Of a DNA stretch of 64,000 bases, positions 1 through 10,467 are shown piece after piece (within the stretch, counting starts at the first letter, position 1; each line of letters starts with the position of its first letter). The stretch is from Hyposmocoma kahamanoa. Lineage: Eukaryota; Arthropoda; Insecta; Lepidoptera; Cosmopterigidae. The notes under the pieces were generated by a model. The model was given only the letters and a program-made list of their open reading frames with translations. It had not been told where the DNA came from and did not search any database. The position numbers and the translations under genes were made by a program. The DNA is taken from the NCBI RefSeq assembly GCF_003589595.1, contig NW_020653715.1, positions 1,179,747 through 1,243,746 of the forward strand, written 5' to 3'.

Positions 1-344
1 GTTGTCCTTTATTAATTATAAGGTACTAAGCAAATTGTTTTATTTTAATAACTCTTGTAAGGAATAGAAGCTTTTCAATAACTAGAATTCTTTTAATATA
101 TGTTTAAATTTTTAATATTATTATCTGTCGTCATATATATCGCATGTTATTATGAATTTTCACCTCCATTGCAAAGGTAGTAGAGTGAATTAAACTTGCT
201 ATTGAAGTGGAGGGGCTAACCTATGGCACGAGTGCAGATTTGTTTATACAGATACAAATGTTCCACTGCTAGGCATTTTGTATTACTTGGAAACGGTGGA
301 CCTGTATAAGAATTTTCTTTATATTAGCGAGGTATTTCTACTAA

Positions 345-436
345 ATATGTGCACACTGCAACTGTCATGGATAGGCGTGTCGTTTACTAACAAGCGTTCG
401 ACTTGTTCGTCCGGTCACTTGGTTAAATAAAAAAAT
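345..436 (+). repeat. Family A repeat, 3' fragment
   Basis: The last third of the A consensus is present: ACTGCAACTG, GGACAGGCGTGTCG-like and GTTCGTCC motifs followed by an A-run. The 5' two thirds are missing, as expected of a 5'-truncated retroposed copy. It is clearly diverged from better copies such as 27707-27991. Confidence 0.75.
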
Positions 437-1250
437 GTGTACACACATCAAAAGCGTCTAGGGCTCAAGCATGTTCTTGCTATTACTGAAAATGAGGTTT
501 TTTAATTAAAATTTTTGTTTTTTTGATGGATTTTTTTTTGGTAAATTTTATAATTTGGAATTGAATATTAAAAACTCCATTGGTGTTAAAAAGAATTCAT
601 TAAAAACCTGCTTTTCAGCAAAAACGTGTTTGTTCCTTAGACACTTTTAATGTGATTATATATATATTTATTTATTTAGTAACAATAAGAGGTAATAATA
701 ATAGTGAAATAACCTTTTTTAACTTTGAGAATCACTTAGTTGCGTAGATAAACTCGATAAGAAACGATGAAGCGCGGAACCTGACCCCGTATCGATAACG
801 GTCGTCGACTCGCCTAATTAGTCAAAATCGATTATTATTATCGATTGTTTTCGCCCATCGATCACACGTGGGTCATCTTGCATCACTTTTATTTCTTTTT
901 TGTTTTACTTTTTTATGATTATCGACGGCCTAAAGTCAAGCAAATTCCGTTAGCAAAATATTCTTAATTTAGTTTCAGTGCATTCTTGTTTCTTCAAGAG
1001 AAATAAAAGGGCTGGGATTTTATTCTAGTTTAGATTTAAGTCTGTCTGTAAGCTGTGTCGTTTTGATAGCGCATTATTATACATATACATACGAGACCTG
1101 TATCTCACAGTAGGTGGGGTCGGTTTCAGCCTGCAGCGCGTGATCGGGTTTACATTACGGAATATATACTCATGTTAACCAGCAGTAACGAATGGCATGT
1201 TCAATAACATAAAAAAAATATCGAATTTAACAATTGAAATGTCATGTTAT
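437..1250. other. Intronic stretch without gene
   Basis: No coding exon or recognised transposon is seen. It is AT-rich with T-runs. The only structured part is the ATCGAT/E-box cluster at 790-870, listed separately. Confidence 0.5.
790..870. promoter_or_regulatory. Cluster of ATCGAT sites plus TAATTA and CACGTG
   Basis: ATCGAT occurs at 791-796, 827-832, 840-845 and 857-862. The first lies inside TATCGATA (790-797), the DREF-type element. TAATTA, a generic homeodomain core, is at 815-820 and an E-box CACGTG is at 865-870. At this base composition ATCGAT is expected about once per 3 kb, so four in 73 bp is unusual. CUX-family Cut-repeat plus homeodomain combinations are known to bind ATCGAT. 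A cis-regulatory module of cut is inferred, not shown. Confidence 0.35.
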
Positions 1251-1255
1251 AGAGT

Positions 1256-1395
1256 TCTGGGAAGTACTGCCAACTTACCTATGTAATGTGAGCATGTTCC
1301 GGTTTTGGAAGGTAAGGGTGCTGGTGAAATTATAGGCACATGGGACTTGTCAACTTATGTCTTAGGGTGACGGGCGCAAATCGCGGAGGCGCAAT
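1256..1395 (+). repeat. Family A repeat, 5' half
   Basis: It carries GGGAAGTACTGCC, TTCCGGTTTTG, GGTGCTGGTGAAATTA and CACATGGGACTTGTCAAC in order, then ends abruptly after the GGGTGACGGGCGC block. It forms an inverted pair with the next A fragment. Confidence 0.85.
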
Positions 1396-1417
1396 AGCAA
1401 ATTAAAGATTATTATAT

Positions 1418-1478
1418 ATTACTAATTGGCGGCAGAAATATGTAGGTAAAGCAGCAATACTTCCCTGGACGAACTCAT
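1418..1478 (-). repeat. Family A repeat, 5' fragment, inverted
   Basis: Read on the minus strand it contains GAGTTCGTCCAGGGAAGTA and TTTCTGCCGCCAA, the 5' end of family A. It lies about 20 bp after an oppositely oriented A copy, so the two can fold on each other. Confidence 0.8.
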
Positions 1479-1599
1479 TCTTTATGATCTAGGTCTATAT
1501 TGTTACTAAAGTTGCACCGAATACACATTTTCGTTTATATCGAAAAAAGTAAATACTGTCTTATTAATAAAATTTTGAAAAGAAATGTACATCAATCAC

Positions 1600-1657
1600 A
1601 AACAACATCATCATCAACCCATTATGTATTCCACTGCAAGACACGGGTCACCTCAAA
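1600..1657 (-). repeat. Family C SINE, 3' tail
   Basis: On the minus strand it reads GACCCGTGTCTTGCAGTGG ... AATGGGTTGATGATGATG, the 3' tail of the tRNA-headed SINE at 7427-7626, ending in the usual GAT microsatellite. Confidence 0.75.
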
Positions 1658-2214
1658 AAATATACAATACATTTGTTACGTATAAAAGCCAACGTGTGGT
1701 TTGATACTTGTACAATACACCATCTAGCAAAATTAGCGACCCACCCGCAATTAATAAACAGATCTATAGACATCCCGATGTTTGCCTAAAAGTTATCAAG
1801 CGAAACCGTCATTAAAATAACAAAGGGTAGAATTACGAATATTAAAACCGAATCCGTTTGTGTTCGCGTCAAAAAATTAATATTAACGATATCTTCAACA
1901 CAATGAAGTGCAAAAAAAATGGAAATAATTTATGCGAGACATTTCTTTTGACGCTTTTGTCTCAATGGCAGCAAAATATTCAATTTAATTCAATATTTCG
2001 GCGGAGGTCCGTGAATGGGCTATTTTTCAAAGTTGGCAAAAGAAATTTGAATTTATACAAGGCTTCTGTTCAGTTGTGAAAATGAATTATTGCTTTGATT
2101 AGAAAGCTAATTGAAATCGTGTTTGCAAAATGTTATAAAACGACATGCAGCACTGAGAGCTTTAGCACCATCGCAGATTTTTTCACATGTATGTCCAACC
2201 AAGCATTAATAATA

Positions 2215-2325
2215 ATAACGCACACACAACCACGTGCTAGGGAAACCCTGAATCGCAGGTGCCATGGACACATACATAGACCGCCACAAATTACACCTAA
2301 ACTCCGGGAGAAATAAAAATAAAAA
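2215..2325 (-). repeat. Family D SINE-like fragment
   Basis: It is homologous to 20845-20955: the CCATGGACAC, ACATAGAC and CACAAATTACA blocks occur in the same order. The tRNA-like head present in the other copies is lacking. Confidence 0.7.
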
Positions 2326-2447
2326 CTAAAGGAATAAAACTTAACAAAGTAACAATTTCTATCACGTGGTGTTCACAACAATGATGACATGTAACAATCA
2401 GTGAGCATAAATAGAAGTAGGTAGGATATGTCTGCAGGAGAGTTGAT

Positions 2448-2650
2448 CGCCGATGGGACAGACTTGTTCTAGAGTGGCGACTACGTCAAGGCAAGCGTAG
2501 TTAAGGACGCCCTGCGGCAAAATGGACGGACTACCCGAAAAAGGTGTTCAGCAGCGTCTGAATGCAGGCGGCACAGGACTGGGAGAGTTGGCGTGCTCAA
2601 GAAGAGCCTTTGTTCAGAAGCGGATGCGTGTATACTAATGATATGACACA
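2448..2650 (+). pseudogene. LINE ORF2 C-terminal remnant
   Basis: One continuous frame reads RRWDRLVLEWRLRQGKRS, stop, GRPAAKWTDYPKKVFSSV, stop, MQAAQDWESWRAQEEPL. This matches the C-terminal tail typical of insect non-LTR retrotransposon ORF2 proteins, whose family pattern is LEWRPR..KRS.GRP..RW.DD, then .M..AQDR..WR.LGEAYVQQW. Two in-frame stops and a lost final motif show it is dead. In a live element this tail follows the reverse transcriptase domain, of which nothing remains upstream. It is an intronic fossil, not a host gene. Confidence 0.8.
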
Positions 2651-4195
2651 TTATAGGTCAAAATAAAGCTTCATATAAACGATTGATATAACCATTTTGC
2701 AATCTAACATATAGATGGTATGTGTATCAAGGGTATTATGTGTAGTATAAAGTATTATAAATGCTGTCCTTGTGTCAAATTTAGGTGCAAAAACTCTAAA
2801 TTGCGACCAAAAATCCGAGAGTGTAGCGGCAGCGGCCGGGACTATGCCAATACAAATTACGAAAATAATGTATTACACATCTTGGGATCAAGAACGTTTT
2901 TGCCAATTTCTGAGAATTAGGTTTCTTAATTACATTTTTAACAACAATGGTTTTGTTTGGTTAATTTCATAATTAAACAAATTAGTATTTAATAGGGTAA
3001 CCGAATATTTTAAAAACATAAAGGTATATCATTCACAGACTAGTTTCACTATATATAATTTCCGTGGCAATTTCGTGTAATTATTAAATAATATTTCTAC
3101 AATACTGATATATTAAAAAATATTGTACGATAAAAAATTAGAATACTAGACACAAGACATTTTTGATGTGTATATTTAAATACATTATATGTACTACTAA
3201 AATTTATACTATTAATATATCATATTATCTAATCATTGTTATACTGAAGGTTTATTATACTAATTGAAATGGCACCTTATCAATTATGTTCCACGAGCGG
3301 TTATATATTTTGAAATTAAATTAAATATCATTATACCGAAAGAAAAAAGATCACGTTGTTATTGATAATTATATACCCACTTTACATCATGTTTTCTACT
3401 AAACTAGAAAGTTTCTTTTAATATATGCTTTAGGTATGGTGTTGCTATTCAATAATTAAGATTTTTAATTATATTTCAGTTATCGTCTATTTCGTGTGTT
3501 TTTAACCATTACGGGTTATCAGTGAGCTTGCTTCATTATAAATTCGTGTTTCAACGAAGTATTTTTAAAACTAACAAAAACATATTCAATGTCATTCAAT
3601 GCATACAATTCCGCCATAAAAAAATTGATTGTTAAAAATATCAATAGAGCAGGATCGATTAATTGAAGGCAGCTGGACATTCGGAGTAGATTTATATCAT
3701 CCTGTATGAATGGACGTACCATATTTATCTACGACTTCTTTACCTATAAGCTGAAGAAAATTGGTCTTTAAATGTTAAAGTACTAAGTTCAAAATTGATT
3801 GTGACTTTTGCATTAGGGTAGTTGTAACTGTGGTGATAGGTGTTCGAAATTCAATTGAATTGGCGTTTTATTAAAAACTGGATTAAACCGGTTCGGACCC
3901 TAGAACACGTGGTCAGTGTTTTGTTGTATTTATGTGTCCCGATTTTATTGTCCTTCAGTGTATTGTGGCGAATCGATGATGTATTTGACACATGTCGTTC
4001 GATTTTTGTATGTTTATCAGCTTTTCTTTTTGCAATTTACCGACATTGACTAATGATGATGCCATTTTTGTTTTAAGTCTTTAATTATATACATACTTGG
4101 TCTCCCATTCCACTTAGTTCTCTTCATTATGTAAATGCATGAGTGAAGTAAGTGCGATTATTGAATCTCAAAATGTGGACAGCCCCATATCTTTC
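2651..4195. other. AT-rich intron, nothing recognised
   Basis: Apparently unique, strongly AT-rich sequence. Short open frames here (about 60-70 codons) are within chance expectation for this length and composition. No repeat family of this window was recognised. Confidence 0.5.
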
Positions 4196-4204
4196 TACTA
4201 TGAC

Positions 4205-4345
4205 CTGTGCGAGCGAACCCGCACAGGGACCATCTAAGTCAGGTCCTAACCCCGGATCAGACCGTTTGCACGCCCCGGGTGCACGTACAGCACCCTCCCT
4301 ATTTTCCAGATAGGTACCTGAGTTGTAGGCACGCTCACTTCCTGA
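4205..4345 (+). repeat. Family N GC-rich repeat
   Basis: It is homologous to the reverse complement of 28738-28980. Shared blocks include GGGTGCACGTACA, CACCCTCC, CCAGATAGGT and TGTAGGCACGCTCACTTCC. It is much more GC-rich than its surroundings. It may be an upstream part of the LINE whose endonuclease lies at 4560, but no protein motif confirms that. Confidence 0.65.
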
Positions 4346-4559
4346 CGGCGAAAAACGACGTCTCTCCAGTTCCCAATAACCTAAGCAGCTGGAGGGACCG
4401 GAGGGTATCTAGCTCAGATGCCAAGTAGCAGTGTCCTGCGACAATGTCCGGACATAGCTACCGACTTAACGGGCAACTCACGTGTCCCGCGCGTCTCCTC
4501 GCCTCAGGCCCTCAACTAGACCACTGCTAAGACGAGCTAGCTGCATCAAAATGTGGACA

Positions 4560-4742
4560 GTGTATTTATTCTTGGTGACTTTAACGTACACCGAGTTGTG
4601 TGACTTCTGTGTAGAACAACGATGGCATTGTGCTGATCTAGAATAGCTGGGCAGGGACTCGGGGACGTATACATTCATAAGTGATACTCATGAGTGTAGA
4701 CGGTGGTTGGATCACTGCTTGGTCACCGAAGCAGCCTGGTCA
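4560..4742 (+). pseudogene. LINE endonuclease (APE-type) remnant
   Basis: The frame at 4568-4591 reads ILGDFNVH, the metal-binding GDFN-H motif of the apurinic-like endonuclease domain of non-LTR retrotransposon ORF2. The same domain's C-terminal motif appears at 4710-4742 as DHCLVTEAAWS, where the family has SDH.LV. About 45 codons separate the motifs instead of the usual 65-75, and stops and frame breaks lie between them, so the piece is internally deleted and inactive. In a live element this domain nicks the target DNA to prime reverse transcription. Confidence 0.8.
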
Positions 4743-4975
4743 ACTGTTGCTGATGTGTATGTAAATTATGATGTTTATTGGTTGGATAATTTTCCACTTA
4801 TTATTAAAAGAAAATTCCATTATTTAAATGTTTTATAATTAATCGTAGTATGTTTAACTTTTTTTACATACTTATCCATAAATATATTTAGGGAAACGCA
4901 TGAATATGTTTGAATTAAAAAACAAACGTTCGTCGGAATCACAAGCTACATATACCGGAAAGTTTAATTTGAAAT

Positions 4976-5430
4976 AATCTCAGTACAGAGTACTAAAAAA
5001 ACCGACCTCAAAAGTACATATAATTATCAAGTTTTTTTGAAATCGGTTATCGGAAAGTACGCAAACCCGGATTCATCCCCTAGTTCGCCACTATACGGGA
5101 CTTGACACAAAAGATAATAAAAGTCGGTTCTCACTACTCAAAGTATATTGAGAGAGAAAAACGCATTGAATTGGAGAATAGTAAAATCAACCATTAAAAT
5201 AATTGCTCCTTGTAATAAAATTTAGGTGCTATATATAAAAATCAATCTTCATGCGTGAACAGCCACCCTTCGAGGCGGATGATTTTCTTCAAAATTAAAT
5301 GGGACCACTATGGAGGTACCCTCTTTCCAACAAAAAAAATACCGGAGTTATCGCGTAACTAACATACATACAAAAAAAAACATATTTACAGTCGAATTGA
5401 GAACCTCCTCCTTTTTTGAAGTCAGTTAAA
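4976..5430 (+). repeat. Family B element, near full length
   Basis: It starts CAGTACAGAGTACTAAAAAA then ACCGACCTCAAAAGT, and ends ACCTCCTCCTTTTTTGAAGTCAG. The two ends are imperfect inverted repeats (AACCGAC-T-CAAAA). The core AATCGGTT...CATACATACA is typical of insect non-LTR 3' regions, so the family may be an RTE-like LINE 3' end or a non-autonomous DNA element. About 80-90% similar by eye to 29250-29705. Confidence 0.85.
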
Positions 5431-5607
5431 AAGAATGACTTCATTTGTTTTTTTATTTCGATTAAACGTTCTGGTATATGTGGTCAGTGGTTCATATGGA
5501 CATTGTCATCATATCGAAAGACGATTTAATAGATTTTTTAAAATTAAATGATCTGATATAAAGTTCATACAGACATGACCATGAGTGTATATTGAATGTA
5601 CAGATGA

Positions 5608-5705
5608 GGGAATAGGGCCGTCTCTTTTGAAGAGACACGTGCCCGGTATTGGGATGTATGACGAGTGGTTATAACCATTCTACCATTAGACTACCACAGC
5701 TTTTC
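5608..5705. repeat. Family C composite (tail joined to inverted head)
   Basis: The first part resembles the C tail in forward orientation (AGAGACACGTGCCC...GGGATGTAT). The second is the C head in reverse (ACCATTAGACTACCACAGC, the complement of the box A region). A similar composite is at 9098-9182. Confidence 0.6.
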
Positions 5706-6399
5706 CAGAAGATATGCGTTTAGGATCTTGGCAAGGCTGTGGCGTAATTGAAAGAGAGCATAGAGTATATGTGACGAATATAATTCTTTACGTGACGTGT
5801 TCAATATCATAGAGGGCCATATGCCAAAGCACAATATTACAAGTCACCTCAAAGTCCACAAGTAACGACATAAGGTTCAAATTCAACTTTTCCATTCATC
5901 GCTAAGTTCAAAAACAAGGGATCCAACACGTACACAAAAATAATCGATTTCAATAAATTTTAAATTAGATTCGCGAAACATTTCAATTGTTTAAAAAAAA
6001 ATGTTTTAATTCTAACTTTCCAAAGGGGAGGTTTGGCCCTTGGGGCACACCATGAATTTCTAATGAGGAAATTAACAACACCTATTGTTTTTTATATCGG
6101 AATATTAATAACTCCTATTGTTCTTTAGAATAGGGATCCGAAGGGGGGAAAGAAAAATGTCATTCCATTATGGGATGGGGGGACTGGTGATTGATTTTCG
6201 CATTAATTTTAATAAAAACAATAGTTCTGTTTTCGACGGCGACGCAATTGCGTTTGACAGGTGAGGGTAGAAAACTTTTGGAGTTGAGAAAAATTAGAAT
6301 GTAGCAACTTGTTCTTTCTTTTGGAATGAAGCGGAATGACGATTCGAGAACAACTTAAAGAAAAATTCCTTGTATGAGACAGGAATCGAACCAGCGTCT
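5706..6399. other. Intron, nothing recognised
   Basis: No gene or repeat family could be assigned. The GGGGAGG-rich patches near 6025 and 6150 are short and unstructured. Confidence 0.45.
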
Positions 6400-6515
6400 G
6401 AAGTGGAATAATTTCTTCAAATTTAAATGAGATCAATACTGAGGAACCAATACACTGTTTCCAATAAAAAAATAAATCATCAAAATCGGTAACATACATA
6501 CAAAAAACTCCGGAT
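6400..6515 (+). repeat. Family B fragment
   Basis: It contains the B 3' region: TTCTTCAAATTTAAATGAGA, TTTCCAATAAAAAAA, ATCAAAATCGGT and AACATACATACAAAAAA. Both ends of the family are missing. A box-B-like GGAATCGAACC-type stretch at 6380-6392 just before it may be a tRNA-SINE remnant. Confidence 0.65.
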
Positions 6516-7411
6516 ACTTCATACAACGATAGAAAGTTATTTACCTACTACTACTACACACAGCAAAGCGCTATCTGCACACGCGCAAATGTATGCGTGA
6601 AGTGGCAGGGTTACCCACCACTTTCTCGTATCTATTACGTGGTAAGTGTCTATAAGTTATCTATAATTCTATTAATAGAATTCTAATAATTACGCATGTT
6701 CTTTAGGTATTTATTTCGATATAATTTGTATTATATATTCCTCTGTACTATATTAATGAAAAAAAACAATAACCGAATGCGTCTCAGTAACAAGTTTTTT
6801 TACTTCGTTTCATCTTTCGGAAAACGAAATAAACTCCTTTCTTTATTCCGTTTACAGAGCATAATTCACGACCGTTTTATATAGTAACGTACAATGATGT
6901 TATATATTAACGTACAAGTTTCGTAATGAATAAATGAAAACTATGTTCAAATATCAAAGCCGTCTTAGCGCGAAAAGGTTCGCCGACAGCCTTGTTGTCA
7001 TTCAGTCAAAGTGACCGTCAATGCGCGGGGCGTGGTGTCAAAGCTGGGGAGGGGTGGAGAGTGTCCATTTTCGTTACTTTTTTGTTCTTTGCCACTACTG
7101 TATTATCAGACTCGAGGGAGATATTGCTATCTCTATGTAGTTATGTAGTTTAAGTGTTTTTTTTCTTCATTCAGACAGTGCTAACTGTATAAAATTTATC
7201 AAAATGTCTTAAGTGGTTTAAAACACACACAACTCGCCCGGGCTTTAATCGGATTTTTATGCATTACTATCCAAAATCGTGGGCGGAAACGGCGATTACG
7301 GAAATTGGTATTCTATACCTATTACAAATTTTGATGTAAAAAATCTTTTTTAGACGAAAATAAGGCAACTCCACACAGTACCTAAAAATAATTAATTTCT
7401 TTTTCCAAAGA
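6516..7411. other. Intron, nothing recognised
   Basis: AT-rich with a slightly more CpG-containing patch at 6960-7060. No exon or repeat family recognised. Confidence 0.45.
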
Positions 7412-7641
7412 GACCTTTGATCTCAAAAGCCGTGGTAGTCTAATGGCTCTCAAGCAGAGGTCGTGGGTTCGAATCCGGGCTTGCACCTCTGATTTTCCTG
7501 CCTATATATTAAACCTGCATGTCGAAGAAGGTTCACAAGCCTTGGAAACAGTGTGAAGCATTGGGCCAGCGTGGCGAATTATGGCCTAAACCTGCGTCTG
7601 CGTACGTATAAATGGGTTGATGATGGGACCTTTGATCTCAA
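7412..7641 (+). mobile_element. Full-length tRNA-headed SINE (family C) with 15-bp TSD
   Basis: A 200-bp element (7427-7626) lies between perfect 15-bp direct repeats GACCTTTGATCTCAA (7412-7426 and 7627-7641), the target-site duplication expected of LINE-mediated insertion. The head has a pol III box A, TAGTCTAATGG (7436-7446), and a perfect box B, GGTTCGAATCC (7466-7476), but the gap between them is shorter than in a real tRNA. The body carries AACCTGCATGTCGA and TTGGGCCAGCGTGG, and the tail is GGGTTGATGATG. The intact duplication makes this one of the younger insertions in the window. Confidence 0.92.
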
Positions 7642-7644
7642 TTA

Positions 7645-8375
7645 TTTATGGTCACAGATGGAAATTCAAAATTTGGTCTTTATTCCGTTCTGTAGAATTG
7701 TATTTTTTATGCTAGTTTCAAATTTCATAAATATGAGCTGAGGGACGCCCGAGTCATTCCGTTCGGAACTTGTGCAATTTGAGCGGATGCCAAGAAAGCT
7801 TCGTTTCGATAAGATTTCTAATGAGAGATCAGCCCCCGTAGTGTGCCGCCTCGGTAAAACTATTATATCCAAATTAAGCTCTCAAATTCGAGTGATAAAC
7901 CGTTACACTTTAAAATTTTATCACAATAGCTAATATATTCTTATGTCATCGCGTGTGTCGCGACCAATGACTGCAAAAGATTAACACATTACCAAACAAG
8001 TAACAGACTGCAAGGTCACAGCTGATTTTAAAACATTTTGACAGTTCTGCGCAGTAATTTTATCAACGTAAAAATTGAGCGCAACAAACGAGATGAAAAG
8101 AAATAATAAAAACTAACAAATTGATATACTTATATAAATGAGGAGAATTAAAACTCGACGTTTTTTGTTTCCTCGTTTTCTATATATGCAATTTCATATC
8201 GTTGTCCTTGTTCTTCAAAATATTTAATTACCAAATAAGCGAACTTAGCTTTATCAACTGAAATAAATATAGTCACGGGGTGGTTTATCATACATATACT
8301 GTCATGCTACGGCCACTATTGTAGCCCTGTGTTGTGTGTAGCACATTTATTACTGTTTATTAGCAACCTGTCGAT
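7645..8375. other. Intron, nothing recognised
   Basis: No exon, repeat family or strong inverted repeat was seen. Confidence 0.45.
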
Positions 8376-8376
8376 A

Positions 8377-8540
8377 ACGGTGAAAGAGTTCGTGCAGGGA
8401 AGTACTGCAAATTTAGCTATTCCTGCCGCCAAGTAGTACCGGTTTTGAAAGGTAACTTGAGTTGTCAAACTATGTCTCGGGGTGACAGGCTCAGTGGCAG
8501 TCTTCAGTCTCAGATCTTCGTGATTTAAACGGCTGAGTTA
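8377..8540 (+). repeat. Family A repeat, internally deleted
   Basis: GTGAAAGAGTTCGTGCAGGG, CTGCCGCCAAGTAGTA, CCGGTTTTGAAAGGTAA and GTCTCGGGGTGACAGGC are present, but the middle GGTGCTGGTGAAATTACAGG block is lost and the 3' end decays after the AGATCTTCG block. Confidence 0.8.
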
Positions 8541-8614
8541 GCACGGGCAGTGGGTTAAAACCGGGTTTTTGAGGAAGCCAAAATAACTTAATTCAAGGCA
8601 TATTGCCAATCCTT

Positions 8615-8809
8615 CTACACGAGTGGTCTGTGGGTTAACTATACGCAGAAGGAACTCGGCGCACTGCGCGTTCAATGTAAGGTGCTGTTGGGACTACCGC
8701 AATACTGTAGCGCATAGTCGATGTTTGCTCAAGCGGGAGTAGATGACTTTTTTGCTGTGATGCGGAAAAAGACGGCGTCAGTGCTCTCTGGACTGAGTTC
8801 TAGCTGCTC
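8615..8809 (+). pseudogene. LINE ORF2 remnant (post-RT region)
   Basis: One frame reads TSGLWVNYTQKELGALRVQC, then KVLLGLPQYCSA, stop, SMFAQAGVDDFFAVMRKKTA, then SVLSGLSSSC. This fits the region after the reverse transcriptase domain in lepidopteran non-LTR ORF2 proteins, where LW..YTQ....LRVQYN and LLGLPR.CSAS.MFA.A..D.F.A..RKR.ASL.. are characteristic. A single stop interrupts about 60 codons, so it is less decayed than the other LINE pieces here. It ends where the oppositely oriented B element begins (8810), which suggests B truncated it. Confidence 0.85.
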
Positions 8810-9058
8810 ACGCATGAAGATTCATTTTTATAAATAGTTTTCTTAAGGAGCAATTATTTTAATGGTTGATTTTGCTATTTCTCCAATTCAAGGCGTTTTT
8901 CTCTCAATATTCTTTGAGTAGTGAGAACCGATTTTTATTATCTCCAGTGTCAAGTCCTGTATAGTAGCGAATTTGAGGATATTTCAATAAAACTTAGCAA
9001 ATAGACGTAATTCCACGTACTTTTGAGGTCGGTTTTTTTAGTACTCTGTACTGAGATT
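8810..9058 (-). repeat. Family B element, 3'-truncated
   Basis: Read on the minus strand it starts CAGTACAGAGTACTAAAAAA and ACCGACCTCAAAAGTACGTG, runs through CAGGACTTGACACTGGAGAT, and stops at ATGCGTGA, lacking the CCTCCTTTTTT end. Confidence 0.85.
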
Positions 9059-9097
9059 ATTAAACAAAGTTTTTTTTTGTTTATGACGGACTATTGC

Positions 9098-9182
9098 CTA
9101 AAAGGTCTTCTTAGAGGAGACCCGTGCCCAGTAAGTTGTTATAATCGTTCTTCTACTGAGCTACCAAAGCTTTTCCGGAGCA
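9098..9182. repeat. Family C composite (tail joined to inverted head)
   Basis: AGAGGAGACCCGTGCCCAG (C tail, forward) is followed by a reverse C head ending CTACCAAAGCTTTTCC. Its organisation is the same as 5608-5705, so the composite itself appears to have been copied. Confidence 0.55.
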
Positions 9183-9495
9183 CAGAATGGTTTTATAACA
9201 TTACACACCCGAACATCAATCAGAACAATAAGTAATTACAATTAATTTTAATTGGAATTAATGATGTCATTCGATTATCTGTTTGTTCAATTGTGTGGTT
9301 CAAAATGATACGCTCTTACTTGCAATTCATAGGTGTTTGGTTTATATCATAATAATAATAATATCTAATGTGTCAGACTAGCACATAAATCCTCACCTCA
9401 AAGTAGAGAATTCCCTGTACTAGAGAATCGGAATTCACTATGGGGCTCTTCCCAGAACACCCAAACGAGAATCGATTTAGAAAAGTACATTTTCC

Positions 9496-9555
9496 ATGTT
9501 GGTCATACCGGGAATCGAACCCGGGACCTCCTCAAAGGCCTCCGTAAGGCCATCG
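9496..9555 (-). repeat. tRNA-derived SINE head (family Y)
   Basis: The minus strand has GAGGTCCCGGGTTCGATTCC, containing a perfect box B, as in 63225-63310. No full cloverleaf can be drawn, so it is not called as a tRNA gene. Confidence 0.6.
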
Positions 9556-9599
9556 ATATTGTCAATTTCTCGTTTGCTCTTGCGATAAAAATTACGTAA

Positions 9600-10465
9600 T
9601 TATAGGTACTAAATTGTATAATAATATTATTATGATCAGAGGAGGCGCAAGGGGATTGTCAGAAACGTAGCGAGTTAAGGGTTTCTGCCTACTCCAGATG
9701 GAGACAAGAGTGATAACATGCATGTACGTAAAATCGTTATAAATTAAGGAAAGAGTGGTTAGAGACGGCACCGCCAAAGTCACGGGTTATAGCTGGGTGA
9801 GACGAGGACAACATGGTGGTGGATGATACAAATTAGGGTTGGCCACACGCAAGCACCCAGTTGTGGGTGATATCGGGCTGTGTCGATGGTGATGATGAAA
9901 TAAAAAAATATTAAAAAATTATATGCCCGTCCGCTGTCAGTTCGGATACGATTTTATTAAGAAACAAAATTTATTACCAAAATAAACCTAAGAAATAAAA
10001 AGATAACAAATAACTAGAAGCGATAATTAGACAGTGAAACAATTATGACCGAAAAACGATTGAATCAGCTTCTTGTTCCATATTCGGCGTTCGATTCTTG
10101 GTACAGAACAATGCTGCTTTAATTGTAACACTGATAGGGCTTTATTTCGATATAATATGTCACAAATCATCTTCTACACGGACGGGGTATTCCTGACTTC
10201 CAAACTAAATTTAAAGTAAACCTTGTTGTACAAAGTAATGCAACAAAATATTGTTCCTTTAAATATTTATTTCAACATTTCTAATTTTAAAAGCACTATT
10301 TTTTTCAGTGCTGTTTTTCTTATCTTTCGATAATTAAGACAACACTGAAAAATAATACTTATCTTTCGAGGAAATAATATCTACTTCTTGAAAACTCTTG
10401 CAACACAATTGAAGACATGTAAACTTTCATGAAATAAATTAGAATGGATTTATTTACATTTTTTT
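9600..10465. other. Intron, nothing firmly recognised
   Basis: The 9800-9900 part (GGCCACACGCAAGCACCCAG) resembles common insect dispersed repeats but has no partner here. The rest is AT-rich. Confidence 0.4.
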
Positions 10466-10467
10466 AA

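Noticed and set aside
6209..6526. 105-codon minus-strand frame
   Set aside because: It overlaps a family B fragment and shows no protein motif.
9496..9555. Possible tRNA gene with perfect box B
   Set aside because: Box A and a complete cloverleaf are missing and a second copy exists at 63225. Better read as a tRNA-derived SINE head.
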